From: Streptomyces gardneri
GTDB lineage: Bacteria; Actinomycetota; Actinomycetes; Streptomycetales; Streptomycetaceae
Direction: 5' to 3'
Assembly (NCBI RefSeq): GCF_006539185.1
Contig: NZ_BJMN01000013.1
Location: forward strand, 1-64,000
Length of the DNA: 64,000 nt
The notes under the pieces were generated by a model. That model saw only the letters and a program-made list of their open reading frames with translations. It made no database searches and had not been told where the DNA came from. Position 1 is the stretch's first letter; each line of letters begins with the position of its first letter. Below, in pieces: positions 52,941 to 61,597 of the stretch. Both the position numbers and the translations under genes were made by a program.

Positions 52941-53705
52941 ATGGGTCACTGGTTCTCCCGCAACATCGTCGAGCCGGGCAAGCTCCCGATGCTGCTCGCT
53001 CTGACCTCCTTCGTTCTGACATTCCTGGTCACCCGTACCGTCACCCGGCTCATCCGGGCCGGGAAGGGCCCCTTCCGGAACGTCTCCTCCGGCGGTCTCC
53101 ACATCCATCACGTCGTGCCCGGCGTCGTCCTCACCGTCCTCGGCGGTTTCGGTGCGGTGGCCAGCGACCGGCACGGCGTGGGCGCGTGTGTCTTCGCCGT
53201 CCTCTTCGGGATCGGTGCGGGGCTCGTCCTCGACGAGTTCGCGCTGATCCTCCACCTCGACGACGTGTACTGGACGGACCAGGGCCGCAAGAGCGTCGAG
53301 GTGGTCGTCCTCACCGCGGCGCTGATGGGGCTCACGCTCAGCGGCTTCTCGCCGCTCGGCGTCGACGACATGACGGCGGACGAGCGCCAGGACCGGGGCA
53401 CGTTCATCCTCACCCTGGTGGTGAACTTCCTCTTCGTCCTCATCGCGCTGGTGAAGGGGAAGTTCCGGATGGCCGTGCTCGGGACCCTGATCCCGTTCGT
53501 GGCGATCGTCGGCGCCGTCCGGCTGGCCCGCCCCGGCTCCTGGTGGTCCCGGCGCTTCTACAAACGCCGGCACAAGGCCCGCGCCCGCTCCCGTATCCGC
53601 ACGTACCGCCACGACAAGCGCTGGACCAAGGTGCGGCGCCGTCTTCAGGACCTGATCGGCGGCTTCCAGGAGCGGGTGCCGGGCCGGGGCTCCACGCCCT
53701 CCTGA
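52941..53705 (+). CDS. Conserved actinobacterial integral membrane protein
   Basis: A 254-residue protein with six or so membrane helices in the first 205 residues and a very basic C-terminal tail (SRRFYKRRHKARARSRIR). The motif SSGGLHIHHVVPGVVLTVLGG near residue 50 and the acidic LDEFALILHLDDVYW near 98 are conserved-looking, the latter possibly metal-binding. I do not recognise a named family. It is divergent from cobS by 67 bases. Its 3' end overlaps the convergent rhomboid-like gene by 61 bases, which is unusually long. Confidence 0.75.
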   Translation: MGHWFSRNIVEPGKLPMLLALTSFVLTFLVTRTVTRLIRAGKGPFRNVSSGGLHIHHVVPGVVLTVLGGFGAVASDRHGVGACVFAVLFGIGAGLVLDEFALILHLDDVYWTDQGRKSVEVVVLTAALMGLTLSGFSPLGVDDMTADERQDRGTFILTLVVNFLFVLIALVKGKFRMAVLGTLIPFVAIVGAVRLARPGSWWSRRFYKRRHKARARSRIRTYRHDKRWTKVRRRLQDLIGGFQERVPGRGSTPS

Positions 53706-54394
53706 CGGCGTTCGCGCCAGGCCTGGACGCCGATGAGGACGAGCACGCCCCCGATGGCCGCCAGATGCTCCTTGCCCGCCAGGTTCGGCTTGACGATCAC
53801 CTCGACGATCATGGCCACGACCACCGCACCACCCGTCCACCACGCCCGGTAGCGCCAGCAGACGTAGACGGCGAGACCCACCACGGCCGCCGACGGGCCG
53901 GTGTCGACCACCTGCGCGTCGGAGGAGGGAAGGCCGAACGGCGTGCCCGGCCCCAGGGCGATGCCCACGCGCGCGTACAGCGTGCCGCAGAGCGTCGCCA
54001 GAAAGGCCACGCCGAGCGTCCGCCACCGGCCGAGGCAGATCTCCGCGATCCCGAACACCAGCAGGACCTGGGCCAGGGCGCCCCACACGGGCAGGTCGAG
54101 CGCGGGGACGAAGAGCGAGAGCGGGGTCCGCAGCAGCGCGAGCCACAGCGGGTCCTCGGCCCGTACGGAACCGATGTTCTGGACCGGCTGGTAGCCCCAG
54201 TCCTGGTTCTGCACGAGCTGGAAGAGGGCCGTCAGACAGACGGCGGCCAGCGTCATCGGAATCGCGCTCCCCCAAGCTCTCGGCTTCGCTCGAGCAGGGA
54301 GGTGCCCCCATCTCCGGGCCACGAGATCCGCCCGTACGGTGCCGAACAGCGGTCCCCACTCGCGGCGCGCGAAACGCGTGACGGACCCGCTCAA
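53645..54394 (-). CDS. Rhomboid-like membrane protein
   Basis: A 249-residue polytopic protein. The segment DTGPSAAVVGLAVYV near residue 155 resembles the rhomboid GxSxxxxG serine helix. KEHLAAIGGVLVLIG near 210 resembles the last helix, with catalytic His and GxxxG spacing, so a Ser-His dyad is possible. The TTG at 54394 is inferred: it overlaps the upstream stop (TTGA) and has GGAGAG six bases upstream. An alternative ATG is 54255. Residues about 29-43 are encoded by a dispersed Streptomyces repeat inserted in frame. It is coupled to the lysyltransferase-like gene. Confidence 0.65.
   Translation of the reverse strand: MSGSVTRFARREWGPLFGTVRADLVARRWGHLPARAKPRAWGSAIPMTLAAVCLTALFQLVQNQDWGYQPVQNIGSVRAEDPLWLALLRTPLSLFVPALDLPVWGALAQVLLVFGIAEICLGRWRTLGVAFLATLCGTLYARVGIALGPGTPFGLPSSDAQVVDTGPSAAVVGLAVYVCWRYRAWWTGGAVVVAMIVEVIVKPNLAGKEHLAAIGGVLVLIGVQAWRERRQEGVEPRPGTRSWKPPIRS
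54267..54310. repeat. Streptomyces dispersed palindromic repeat
   Basis: The minus strand reads TGGGGGCACCTCCC ... CTCGAGCGAAGCCGAG ... GGGGGAG, a sequence I have seen repeated in many Streptomyces genomes. Arms CTCCC/GGGAG and CTCG/CGAG form a hairpin. Here it lies within the frame of the rhomboid-like gene and encodes GHLPARAKPRAWGSA. Confidence 0.7.
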
Positions 54395-56154
54395 CGCCCG
54401 CTCTCCAGGTGCTTGCGGTGCAGCCACTTCGGCAGGCCGGGGGCTTCGAGGAAGCCCTCGGCCCGGCCGGCGGCGAGGCCGATGCGCAGCAGGTCGGCGC
54501 TCTTCTCGAAGAGCATGAATCGGGGCTCCCAGATCGGTCGGTACTTGGCGTTGGCGCGGTACAGCGACTCGATCTGCCACCAGCGGGAGAAGAAGCTGAG
54601 CAGTGAACGCCACATGCGCAGCACGGGTCCCGCCCCGAGCTTCGAGCCGCGTTCGAAGACGGAGCGGAACATCGCGAAGTTCAGCGAGACCTGGGTGATC
54701 CCGATCTCCTTCGCGCGCTGGAGCAGCTCGATCACCATGAACTCCATCAGGCCGTTCTCGGAGTCCCGGTCACGGCGCATCAGGTCGAGCGAGAGGCCCT
54801 TCGGCCCCCAGGGCACGAAGGAGAGCACCGCCCGCAGCTGACCCTCGCCATCAGTGCACTCCAGCATCACGCAGCGCCCGTCCTGCGGGTCCCCGAGCCG
54901 CCCGAGCGCCATCGAGAAGCCGCGCTCGGTGGCCCCGTCCCGCCAGTCGTCGGCCTTGCGGAGCAGCTCGTCCATCTCCGCGGCCGGGATGTCCTCGTGG
55001 CGCCGGATGCGGACCTCGTAACCGGCCCGCTTGACCCGGTTGAAGGCCTGCCGGACCGTCCGCATGGCCCGCCCGTCCAGGGTGAACTCGTCGGTCTCGA
55101 CGATCGCCTCGTCGCCCAGCTCCAGGGCGTCCAGACCGTGCCGGGCGTAGATGACCCCGGCCTCCTCGCTCGCGCCCATCACGGCCGGGATCCAGCCGTG
55201 CTCGCGCGCCTCGGCCAGCCAGGGCTCGATCGCGCCGGGCCAGGCCTCGGGGTCGCCGATCGGGTCGCCGGAGGCGAGCGAGACCCCGCCGACCACCCGG
55301 TAGGTGATGGCGGCCTTCTCGCTCGGCGACCAGACGACGCTCTTCTCGCGGCGCAGCGCGAAGTAGCCGAGGGAGTCGCGGTCCCCCTGCTTGTCGAGCA
55401 GGGCCCGCAGCCGCTCCTCGTCCTCCTCGGTCAGCGGGTCGGTGGCCCGGCGGGCGCGGAAGGCGGCGAAGAGCACCGCGAAGAGCAGCAGCGTGGAGAG
55501 GACGTTGATGGTGACGTCGACCCAGCCGGGGGTGGTGATCCCGGCGAAGCGCGAGTCGTCGGAGGCCAGGGTCACCAGCCGCATCACGCCGTACCGCCAG
55601 CGCTCCAGGAAGGTGGAGTGGGCGGTGGAGGTGTTGGTGACGGTGACCAGGACGGCGGCGAGCAGCGAGGTGACGAGCAGTCCGCCGACGGCCACGATCG
55701 CGGCGAGCCACGGGTTGGAGCGGTCGCCCTTCGCGTAGAACTCCTTGCGGCCGAGCAGCAGCGCCAGGACGAAGGCGGCCGTCAGCGCGAGCGAGATCCA
55801 GTTCTGGGCGTGCTGCCGGATCTCCGGGAAGACCATCACGACGGCGAAGAGCAGCAGGAAGAGCCCGGCGAGGACCATGTTGAGGATCCACGCGGCCCGC
55901 TTGCGGCGGCGCATGGTGATTGCCAGGAAGAGCGTGAAGACGCCCGAGGCGAAGCCCGCGGTGAGCATGTACGGGGTGAAGTAGTTGTCCTCGTTGTGCC
56001 GGCGCAGGTCCTGCCCGAACGAGACCCAGACGGCGCTCAGGAAGTTGATGAACGTGACGATGCGCAGGTACCAGACGGCGAACGCGGCACTCCGCCGCGA
56101 ACGGACGGTGGAGCCTCGGGGTGTTGCTTCGGCAGACAAGCGGACTTCTCCCAT
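54391..56154 (-). CDS. Phosphatidylglycerol lysyltransferase-domain (MprF/LPG-synthase-like) protein
   Basis: A 587-residue membrane protein. About five helices cover residues 28-215. The C-terminal DUF2156/LPG-synthase domain runs from 235 to 560: SLGYFALRREKSVVWSPS, GVSLASGDPIGDPEAWPGAI, FNRVKRAGYEVRI, and FVPWGPKGLSLDLMRRDRDSENGLMEFMVIELLQRA-type text near 450. Such domains transfer lysine or another aminoacyl group from tRNA to a lipid, changing surface charge. The amino acid is not known here. A rhomboid-like gene is coupled downstream. Confidence 0.9.
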   Translation of the reverse strand: MGEVRLSAEATPRGSTVRSRRSAAFAVWYLRIVTFINFLSAVWVSFGQDLRRHNEDNYFTPYMLTAGFASGVFTLFLAITMRRRKRAAWILNMVLAGLFLLLFAVVMVFPEIRQHAQNWISLALTAAFVLALLLGRKEFYAKGDRSNPWLAAIVAVGGLLVTSLLAAVLVTVTNTSTAHSTFLERWRYGVMRLVTLASDDSRFAGITTPGWVDVTINVLSTLLLFAVLFAAFRARRATDPLTEEDEERLRALLDKQGDRDSLGYFALRREKSVVWSPSEKAAITYRVVGGVSLASGDPIGDPEAWPGAIEPWLAEAREHGWIPAVMGASEEAGVIYARHGLDALELGDEAIVETDEFTLDGRAMRTVRQAFNRVKRAGYEVRIRRHEDIPAAEMDELLRKADDWRDGATERGFSMALGRLGDPQDGRCVMLECTDGEGQLRAVLSFVPWGPKGLSLDLMRRDRDSENGLMEFMVIELLQRAKEIGITQVSLNFAMFRSVFERGSKLGAGPVLRMWRSLLSFFSRWWQIESLYRANAKYRPIWEPRFMLFEKSADLLRIGLAAGRAEGFLEAPGLPKWLHRKHLESGR

Positions 56155-56200
56155 GAAAAGCGATCATATGGGGCATCGCTTGCCGTGCGGAGACGCCGGA

Positions 56201-56231
56201 GGCGGCCACGCGCGCGTCGCGCGTGGCCGCC
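56201..56231. terminator. cobT terminator
   Basis: A perfect 14-bp stem (56201-56214 with 56218-56231) and three-base loop, about 37 bases past the cobT stop. Confidence 0.82.
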
Positions 56232-56267
56232 CCGGAGTCGACGATCCGTCTTTCCCGCTTCTCCCCG

Positions 56268-57344
56268 TCAGAGCTCGGAAGCGCCCTCGGCGTCCGGAGT
56301 GGTCGGATCCGGTCGCTCGGGCAGCTCCGCGGCGAAGGCCGCCGCGGCCTGGACGAGGGGAAGCGCGAGCAATGCCCCGGTTCCCTCACCCACATGGACG
56401 CCGTGGTCGAGCAGAGGGTTGAGTGCCATCCGGTCCAGTGCCTTCGCCTGGGCCGGCTCCCCGCTCACCTGCCCCGCCAGCCACCAGTCCGGCGCGCGGA
56501 ACGCCGCCCGCTGCGCCACCAGCGCGCAGGCCGCCCCCACCACGCCGTCCAGGATCACCGGCATCCGCCGCACCGAGGCCTGGAGCAGGAAGCCCGTCAT
56601 CGCCGCCAGGTCCGCGCCGCCGACCGCCGCGAGCAGTTCCAGCTGGTCGCCGAGGACCGGCCGGGCCCGTCGCAGGGCGTCCCGGATCGCCGCGCACTTG
56701 CGCATCCACGCCAGGTCGTCGATCCCGGCGCCGCCCCGGCCCGTCACCACGGAGGCGTCCGTCCCGCACAGCGCCGCGATCAGCGTCGACGCCGGGGTCG
56801 TACCGCCCACGCTCAGGTCCCCGAGCACCACCAGATCGGTGCCCGAGTCCGCCTCCTCGTCGGCGATGGCGATGCCGAGCCGGACCGCCGCCTCGGTCTC
56901 CTCGACCGTCAGCGCGTTCTCCACGTCGATCCGGCCGCTGCCCCGCCGCACCCGGTGGCGCACCACCTCGGCGGGCAGCAGCTCGGGATCGCAGTCCAGA
57001 CCGGCGTCCACGACCCGTACGGGCACGCCCATCGTGCGGGCCAGGACGGCGACCGGGCTCGCCCCGTCCAGGACCGCGCGCACCAGCTCGTGCGCGGAGC
57101 CGGGCGCGCGGCCCGACACGTCCAGCGAGGCCACCCCGTGGTCGCCCGCGAAGAGCAGCACCTTCGGCTGCTCGATCGCCCGCACCTTGACCGAGGCCTG
57201 CGCGGCCGAGAGCCACTCACCGAGCTCGTCGAGCCGGCCGAGCGCGCCCGGCGGCACGGTCAGCCGCTCGCGGCGCTCCTCGGCATCGCGCCGGATCCCC
57301 CCGTCGGGGCGCTCGATCAGATCGGAGAAGTCGTCCAGGTTCAC
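56268..57344 (-). CDS. cobT: Nicotinate-nucleotide:dimethylbenzimidazole phosphoribosyltransferase
   Basis: A 358-residue CobT that makes alpha-ribazole phosphate for the lower ligand of B12. It has PPGALGRLDELGEWL near residue 33, LFAGDHGVA near 63, GDLSVGGTTPAST near 155, the GRGGAGIDD region near 180, and the C-terminal HVGEGTGALLAL with the catalytic Glu near 320. The GTG at 57344 (VNLDDF) matches the usual streptomycete start; the frame extends to ATG 57389. It lies just downstream of the CobU fusion (46-base gap). Confidence 0.95.
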   Translation of the reverse strand: MNLDDFSDLIERPDGGIRRDAEERRERLTVPPGALGRLDELGEWLSAAQASVKVRAIEQPKVLLFAGDHGVASLDVSGRAPGSAHELVRAVLDGASPVAVLARTMGVPVRVVDAGLDCDPELLPAEVVRHRVRRGSGRIDVENALTVEETEAAVRLGIAIADEEADSGTDLVVLGDLSVGGTTPASTLIAALCGTDASVVTGRGGAGIDDLAWMRKCAAIRDALRRARPVLGDQLELLAAVGGADLAAMTGFLLQASVRRMPVILDGVVGAACALVAQRAAFRAPDWWLAGQVSGEPAQAKALDRMALNPLLDHGVHVGEGTGALLALPLVQAAAAFAAELPERPDPTTPDAEGASEL

Positions 57345-57390
57345 GGGTTCCGCCTTGTGACAATCAGCGAGGGCCATCGGTGTTGGCACC

Positions 57391-58593
57391 CTACCCGCGC
57401 AGCACCAGCGCCTGACCGGCGACCACGAGGAGGACCTCCTCGCACTCCTCGGCGAAGGCCGCGTTCAGCCGGCCGAGCTCGTCCCGGAACCGGCGCCCCG
57501 ACGCCGTGGCCGGCACGACCCCCGAGCCGGTCTCGTTCGTCACCGCGACCACGGTGCGGCGCGTCGCCCGCACCGCCGCGACCAGCTCCGCCGTCCGCTC
57601 CCGCAGCGCCGCCTGCCCGCCGTCCGCCCACCGCTCGTCGTCCCAGGCGCCCACCCGGTCCATGGCGTCCGTCAGCCACAGCGACAGACAGTCGATGAGG
57701 AGCGCGGGACCGTCCTCGACGAGCAGCGGTACGAGATCACAGGTCTCGGCGGTACGCCACGCACCCGGCCGCCGCTCCCGGTGCAGCCCCACCCGCTCCG
57801 CCCAGTCCGGATCGCCCTCCCGGGTCCCGCCCGTCGCCACGTACAGCACCTCGGGGAAGGTCTCCAGGCGCCGCTCGGCCTCCACGGACTTCCCCGACCG
57901 GGCCCCGCCCGTCACCAGCGTCCGCCGCGGCACGTCCGGCACCTCGTGGTAGTCGCCCACGTACAGCGTCGTCCCGTCCGGCACCGCCCGCGCGCCCGCC
58001 GCCGCGAGCCGCCGGTCCAGCGCGGCCCCCGTCGGCACGTCGTGGTCCAGGTGCGCGGCGATGACCTCGGTGGCCGGGCCGATCGCCCCGGTCGCCCGCA
58101 GCCGTGCGATGGCGTCCGGACGGCCCGTCACATCGGCGACGACCATGTCGTACGGCAGGCCGGGTTCCTCCGGAAGCCCCGCCGGGGCCCCGCCCGGAGG
58201 CAGATAGAGCAGCCGCTCGCCCTCCGCGGAGGTCACCTCGTACCCGGTACCGGGGGAGTCCATCGGCACCGCCCGCACCCGGTGCCCGCTGATCAGCGTC
58301 AACTCCCTGCCGTCCGGCACCCGCCCGGCCGTCGGCAGCCCGGCGGGCACCTCCACGGCGGGCCCGTCGTGCGGATGCGTGAGCAGCACCTGCCGCACGG
58401 CCACCAGCGAGTGGCCCGAGCGGGCCGCCGCGAGCGCGGCCCCCGGGGTGAGATCGAGCAGCAGGGCCCCGTCCACGAGCAGCGCGGTCGCGGCCCGGAC
58501 CCGGGTACCGCGGGAGAGCGCGCAGACGGCGCAGGGGCAGTCGGGGCGGGGGAGCCCGAGGGGGGCGCCGGTGCCGAGCAGAGTCAGTTCCAC
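57391..58593 (-). CDS. cobU: MBL-fold domain fused to adenosylcobinamide kinase/guanylyltransferase
   Basis: A 400-residue two-domain protein. Residues 1-220 have a metallo-beta-lactamase-like start (VELTLLGTGAPLGLPRPDCPCAVC, split here as residues 1-24) with LLTHPHDGPAVEV near 72, where the usual HxHxDH is reduced to HPHDGP, and AAHLDHDVP near 190. Residues 225-400 are CobU: P-loop TLVTGGARSGKSVEAE, then YVATGGT, HRERRPGAWRTAE (nucleotide-accepting His) and LIDCLSLWLTDAM. CobU phosphorylates and GMP-activates adenosylcobinamide. GGGAGG lies about eight bases before GTG 58593. The MBL part may be inactive or act on a related precursor. Confidence 0.9.
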   Translation of the reverse strand: MELTLLGTGAPLGLPRPDCPCAVCALSRGTRVRAATALLVDGALLLDLTPGAALAAARSGHSLVAVRQVLLTHPHDGPAVEVPAGLPTAGRVPDGRELTLISGHRVRAVPMDSPGTGYEVTSAEGERLLYLPPGGAPAGLPEEPGLPYDMVVADVTGRPDAIARLRATGAIGPATEVIAAHLDHDVPTGAALDRRLAAAGARAVPDGTTLYVGDYHEVPDVPRRTLVTGGARSGKSVEAERRLETFPEVLYVATGGTREGDPDWAERVGLHRERRPGAWRTAETCDLVPLLVEDGPALLIDCLSLWLTDAMDRVGAWDDERWADGGQAALRERTAELVAAVRATRRTVVAVTNETGSGVVPATASGRRFRDELGRLNAAFAEECEEVLLVVAGQALVLRG

Positions 58594-58684
58594 CCTCAGA
58601 TCCTCCCGCGCCACCGCGAGGCGTGCGCGCCCGGCTACGCTGCGGGCAGGAAACCGATCATCCGGTGAGCGCCTGGAGGCGGAC

Positions 58685-58891
58685 ATGGCATGGACGTGGC
58701 GGTTCGAGAAGTCCGACGGCACGGAGGTCGAGCCGGTGGTGACTCCCGAGGAGTTCACCACGCAGGGCGACGCCGAGAGCTGGATCGGAGAGCACTGGCG
58801 TGACCTCCTGGGCGGCGGCGCGGACCAGGTGACGCTCTCGGAGGACGGCGCCAAGATCTACGGCCCGATGCCGCTGGACGCGGAGGGCTAG
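58685..58891 (+). CDS. Small conserved acidic protein
   Basis: A 68-residue protein, MAWTWRFEKSDGTEV then SWIGEHWRDLLGGGADQVTL and KIYGPMPLDAEG, with a regular beta/alpha character. GGAGG lies five bases before the ATG. I recognise it as a common actinobacterial small protein of unknown function. It is divergent from the CobU fusion and ends just before a terminator. Confidence 0.8.
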   Translation: MAWTWRFEKSDGTEVEPVVTPEEFTTQGDAESWIGEHWRDLLGGGADQVTLSEDGAKIYGPMPLDAEG

Positions 58892-58908
58892 AGCACCCGG
58901 CGGCCGAG

Positions 58909-58935
58909 GGGTGCGGGGTCGAGGACCCCGCACCC
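58909..58935. terminator. Bidirectional terminator after small protein gene
   Basis: A perfect 12-bp stem GGGTGCGGGGTC/GACCCCGCACCC with a GAG loop, between convergent stops at 58891 and 59002. Confidence 0.8.
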
Positions 58936-59001
58936 GTGGCTCGGTGAGATACGGCACGCACCGGCAGGCACGGGTTCCCACCCGGGACCCCGGACGCGGG
59001 C

Positions 59002-59805
59002 TCAGCCCCGCACGCCGCACAGGTGCAGCAGCGCCGCGATCCGCCGGTACGGCTCCGTGCGGCCCGCGCGCTCCTCGGCGGCGAGCAGCCGGTCCAGCTC
59101 CTCGGCGGCCGGCAGGCCCGTCTCGGCGGGGATGCCGTCGGTGAAGACCCGCACGCCGTACCAGGCGTGCAGCGGCGCCGCGATCCCGGCGAGCGTCGAC
59201 GTCAGGGCGTCGAGCCGGTCGGCCCGCACCTTCACGCCGTTGTCGTCGGTGTAGACATCGGTGTCGAAGCCCGCGAGGGCCCCGGACCAGTCGCCGGCGA
59301 GCCCCGGGCGCATGGCGAGTGCCTCGCCGTTCCGCACGACGAGGGAGAGCAGGCCGCCGGGGGCCAGCATCCGGGCCAGACCCGCGAGCAGCGCGTCCGG
59401 CTCGTCCGCGTACATGAGCACGCCGTGGCAGAGCACCACGTCGAAGCTGCCGGGCAGGAAGTGGACGCCGGTCTCGCGTCCGTCGCCCTCGATCAGCCGG
59501 ACCCGCTCGCGGATCCCGGCGGGCTCCGTCGCGAGCGACTCGCGCGCCGCCTTCAGCAGCTCGGGATCGGCCTCCAGACCGGTCACGGTGTGTCCGGCGC
59601 GGGCCAGGCGCAGCGCCTGCGTGCCCTGGCCCATGCCCGCGTCGAGGATCCGCAGCCGCTGCCCCACGGGGTAGCGCGCGGATATCTGCTCGTCGAGCTG
59701 GCGGGCGATGACCTCCTGCCGGATGGTGTCGCGCAGCCCGCCGTACCCGGCGGGCCAGTGCGCGACGGCGGGCAGCACGGCGCCGCCCGTCACCGACCCG
59801 TCCAA
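59002..59805 (-). CDS. SAM-dependent methyltransferase
   Basis: A 267-residue class-I methyltransferase. Motif I is RILDAGMGQGTQALRLA near residue 50, motif II VTGLEADPELL, GDGRETG near 110, and FDVVLCHGVLMYADEP near 120. The fold and size resemble the UbiE/SmtA group; the substrate is unknown. It lies 68 bases downstream of the DUF3043 gene on the same strand. Confidence 0.9.
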   Translation of the reverse strand: MDGSVTGGAVLPAVAHWPAGYGGLRDTIRQEVIARQLDEQISARYPVGQRLRILDAGMGQGTQALRLARAGHTVTGLEADPELLKAARESLATEPAGIRERVRLIEGDGRETGVHFLPGSFDVVLCHGVLMYADEPDALLAGLARMLAPGGLLSLVVRNGEALAMRPGLAGDWSGALAGFDTDVYTDDNGVKVRADRLDALTSTLAGIAAPLHAWYGVRVFTDGIPAETGLPAAEELDRLLAAEERAGRTEPYRRIAALLHLCGVRG

Positions 59806-59873
59806 GCCGGACGTACGGTCATCGACAGCGTGCTCGCCGAAGGCGTGCCCGCCGAGGGCCGAGCTGTCGGCGC

Positions 59874-60479
59874 TCAGGGCCGCTCTCCGCGCTTGACCTG
59901 CGGCTTCGGCAGCCGCAGTCGGCGCATCTGGAGCGTACGCATGAGGCCGTAGGCCACGGCTCCGCGCTTCGGCTCGTTCGGGAAGCGCTCGTTCAGCTGC
60001 TTGCGCAGCCGGATCCAGATGCCGACCGAGTCGATCACGATCAGGATGATCACGCCGAGCCAGAGCAGCAGGGAGATGTTCTGCAGGCTGCGGTTGGCGT
60101 TCCCGAAGAGCGACAGCACGAGGATCACCACGGCCATCGGCAGGAAGAACTCGGCGATCGCGAAGCGCGAGTCGACGAAATCGCGCACGAACTTGCGCAC
60201 CGCGCCCTTGTCGCGGGCGGGCAGATAGCGCTCGTCGCCGCTCGCCAGCGCCTCGCGCTGCCGGGCCAGGTCCGAGCGACGCGCCTCGCGCTGACGCTTG
60301 GCGGCCTCCTTGCGGTCGGTCGGCACCGTCGCGGCACGCCGACGCTGGGTCTGCGCTTCGCTCCGCTTCGGTGTCGGGCGGCCCTTGGGGGCCTCGGGGT
60401 CGCGGGGCTGCTTGGTGGAGAGGTCCGCCGTCACCTTGTCGGTGGGGGCCTTCTCGTCCTTCGAACGGCTACGGAACAC
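59874..60479 (-). CDS. DUF3043 family membrane protein
   Basis: A 201-residue protein of the actinobacterial DUF3043 family. The N-terminal 90 residues are highly charged (FRSRSKDEKAPTDKVTAD; GRPTPKRSEAQTQRRR; RQREARRSDLARQREAL). Two membrane helices follow near 112-130 and 138-158. PKRGAVAYGLMRTLQMRRLRLPKP ends the domain. GTG 60479 is used because VFRSRSK is the usual start; a TTG three codons earlier exists. Function unknown. It is divergent from pspA. Confidence 0.88.
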   Translation of the reverse strand: MFRSRSKDEKAPTDKVTADLSTKQPRDPEAPKGRPTPKRSEAQTQRRRAATVPTDRKEAAKRQREARRSDLARQREALASGDERYLPARDKGAVRKFVRDFVDSRFAIAEFFLPMAVVILVLSLFGNANRSLQNISLLLWLGVIILIVIDSVGIWIRLRKQLNERFPNEPKRGAVAYGLMRTLQMRRLRLPKPQVKRGERP

Positions 60480-60751
60480 AAAACCCAAGGGTACGGGGTG
60501 GTGGGCATGGACCCCAGCCCGGGCGGGAACGATCCGCTAACGGACTGCGTCTACGGCGGTACGTACGGAGGACGCGCAAGGGTTCCCCCTAGATCCGTCT
60601 ACAACCTGGGCGGGAGGGAGACCGACGCGCAGTCGTCCTTGGGGAGGAGCGCATCGCGCTCCGAACAGTGCGGTAATGGAGACAGGGCCCGTACTGTGGA
60701 CCTGTTGGAGAGCTGGAGCCGAAGTCCGTCAGAAGGGGGCGCGCGAAGCCC

Positions 60752-61552
60752 ATGAGCGGTGTCATGAAGCGTATGGGGATGATCTTCCGCGCGAAGGCGA
60801 ACAAGGCCCTTGACCGGGCCGAGGATCCGCGCGAGACGCTCGATTACTCCTACCAGAAGCAGCTGGAGCTGCTGCAGAAGGTGCGGCGCGGCGTGGCCGA
60901 CGTCGCCACCTCCCGCAAGCGGCTCGAACTCCAGCTGAACCAGTTGCAGGGCCAGTCCGCCAAGCTGGAGGACCAGGGCCGCAAGGCGCTGGCGCTCGGC
61001 CGCGAGGACCTGGCGCGCGAGGCGCTGTCCCGGCGTGCCGCGCTCCAGCAGCAGGTCAGCGACCTGGAGGTGCAGCACCAGACGCTGCAGGGCGAGGAGG
61101 AGAAGCTGACGCTCGCGGCGCAGCGCCTCCAGGCCAAGGTCGACGCCTTCCGCACGAAGAAGGAGACGATCAAGGCGACCTACACGGCCGCGCAGGCCCA
61201 GACCCGGATCGCCGAGTCGTTCTCCGGCATCTCGGAGGAGATGAGCGACGTCGGTCTCGCGATCCAGCGGGCCGAGGACAAGACCGCCCAGCTCCAGGCG
61301 CGCGCGGGCGCGATCGACGAGCTGCTCGCCTCGGGCGCCCTGGACGACCAGTCCGGGCTCGCCAAGGACGACATCCAGGCGGAGCTGGACCGGCTCTCGG
61401 GCGGTACGGACGTCGAGCTGGAGCTCCAGCGGATGAAGGCCGAGCTGGCCGGAGGCCCTTCGGCGCAGAAGCAGGCGATCGAGGGCGGCGGCACGGCCGC
61501 GCCGCAGGACCAGACGCCGCAGCAGCAGTCCCACCCGCGCTTCGAGAAGTAG
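60752..61552 (+). CDS. pspA: Phage shock protein A
   Basis: A 266-residue PspA/Vipp1 (ESCRT-III-like) protein. The opening KRMGMIFRAKANKALDRAEDPRETLDYSY (family residues 5-33) is typical. A long coiled coil follows at about 35-220 and ends GSSSGTDV-like, here GGTDVELELQRMKAEL. The C terminus is a Gln/Pro-rich tail. PspA binds and stabilises stressed membranes. pspAA follows at 45 bases, then a terminator. The 272 bases upstream (60480-60751) contain the promoter; no operator is clear. Confidence 0.96.
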   Translation: MSGVMKRMGMIFRAKANKALDRAEDPRETLDYSYQKQLELLQKVRRGVADVATSRKRLELQLNQLQGQSAKLEDQGRKALALGREDLAREALSRRAALQQQVSDLEVQHQTLQGEEEKLTLAAQRLQAKVDAFRTKKETIKATYTAAQAQTRIAESFSGISEEMSDVGLAIQRAEDKTAQLQARAGAIDELLASGALDDQSGLAKDDIQAELDRLSGGTDVELELQRMKAELAGGPSAQKQAIEGGGTAAPQDQTPQQQSHPRFEK

Positions 61553-61597
61553 GCGCGGGGAAGCAGGCCACAGCCCGCGAACAGAACAGGACGCGTC

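Noticed and set aside
58594..58684. A cobalamin riboswitch upstream of the CobU fusion
   Set aside because: The gap is only 91 bases and lacks the conserved B12-box sequence; none was seen upstream of cobS either.
60498..60755. An 85-codon frame upstream of pspA
   Set aside because: It has no ribosome site, an atypical composition (Ser/Gly/Arg-rich) and ends four bases into pspA; it looks like leader DNA.
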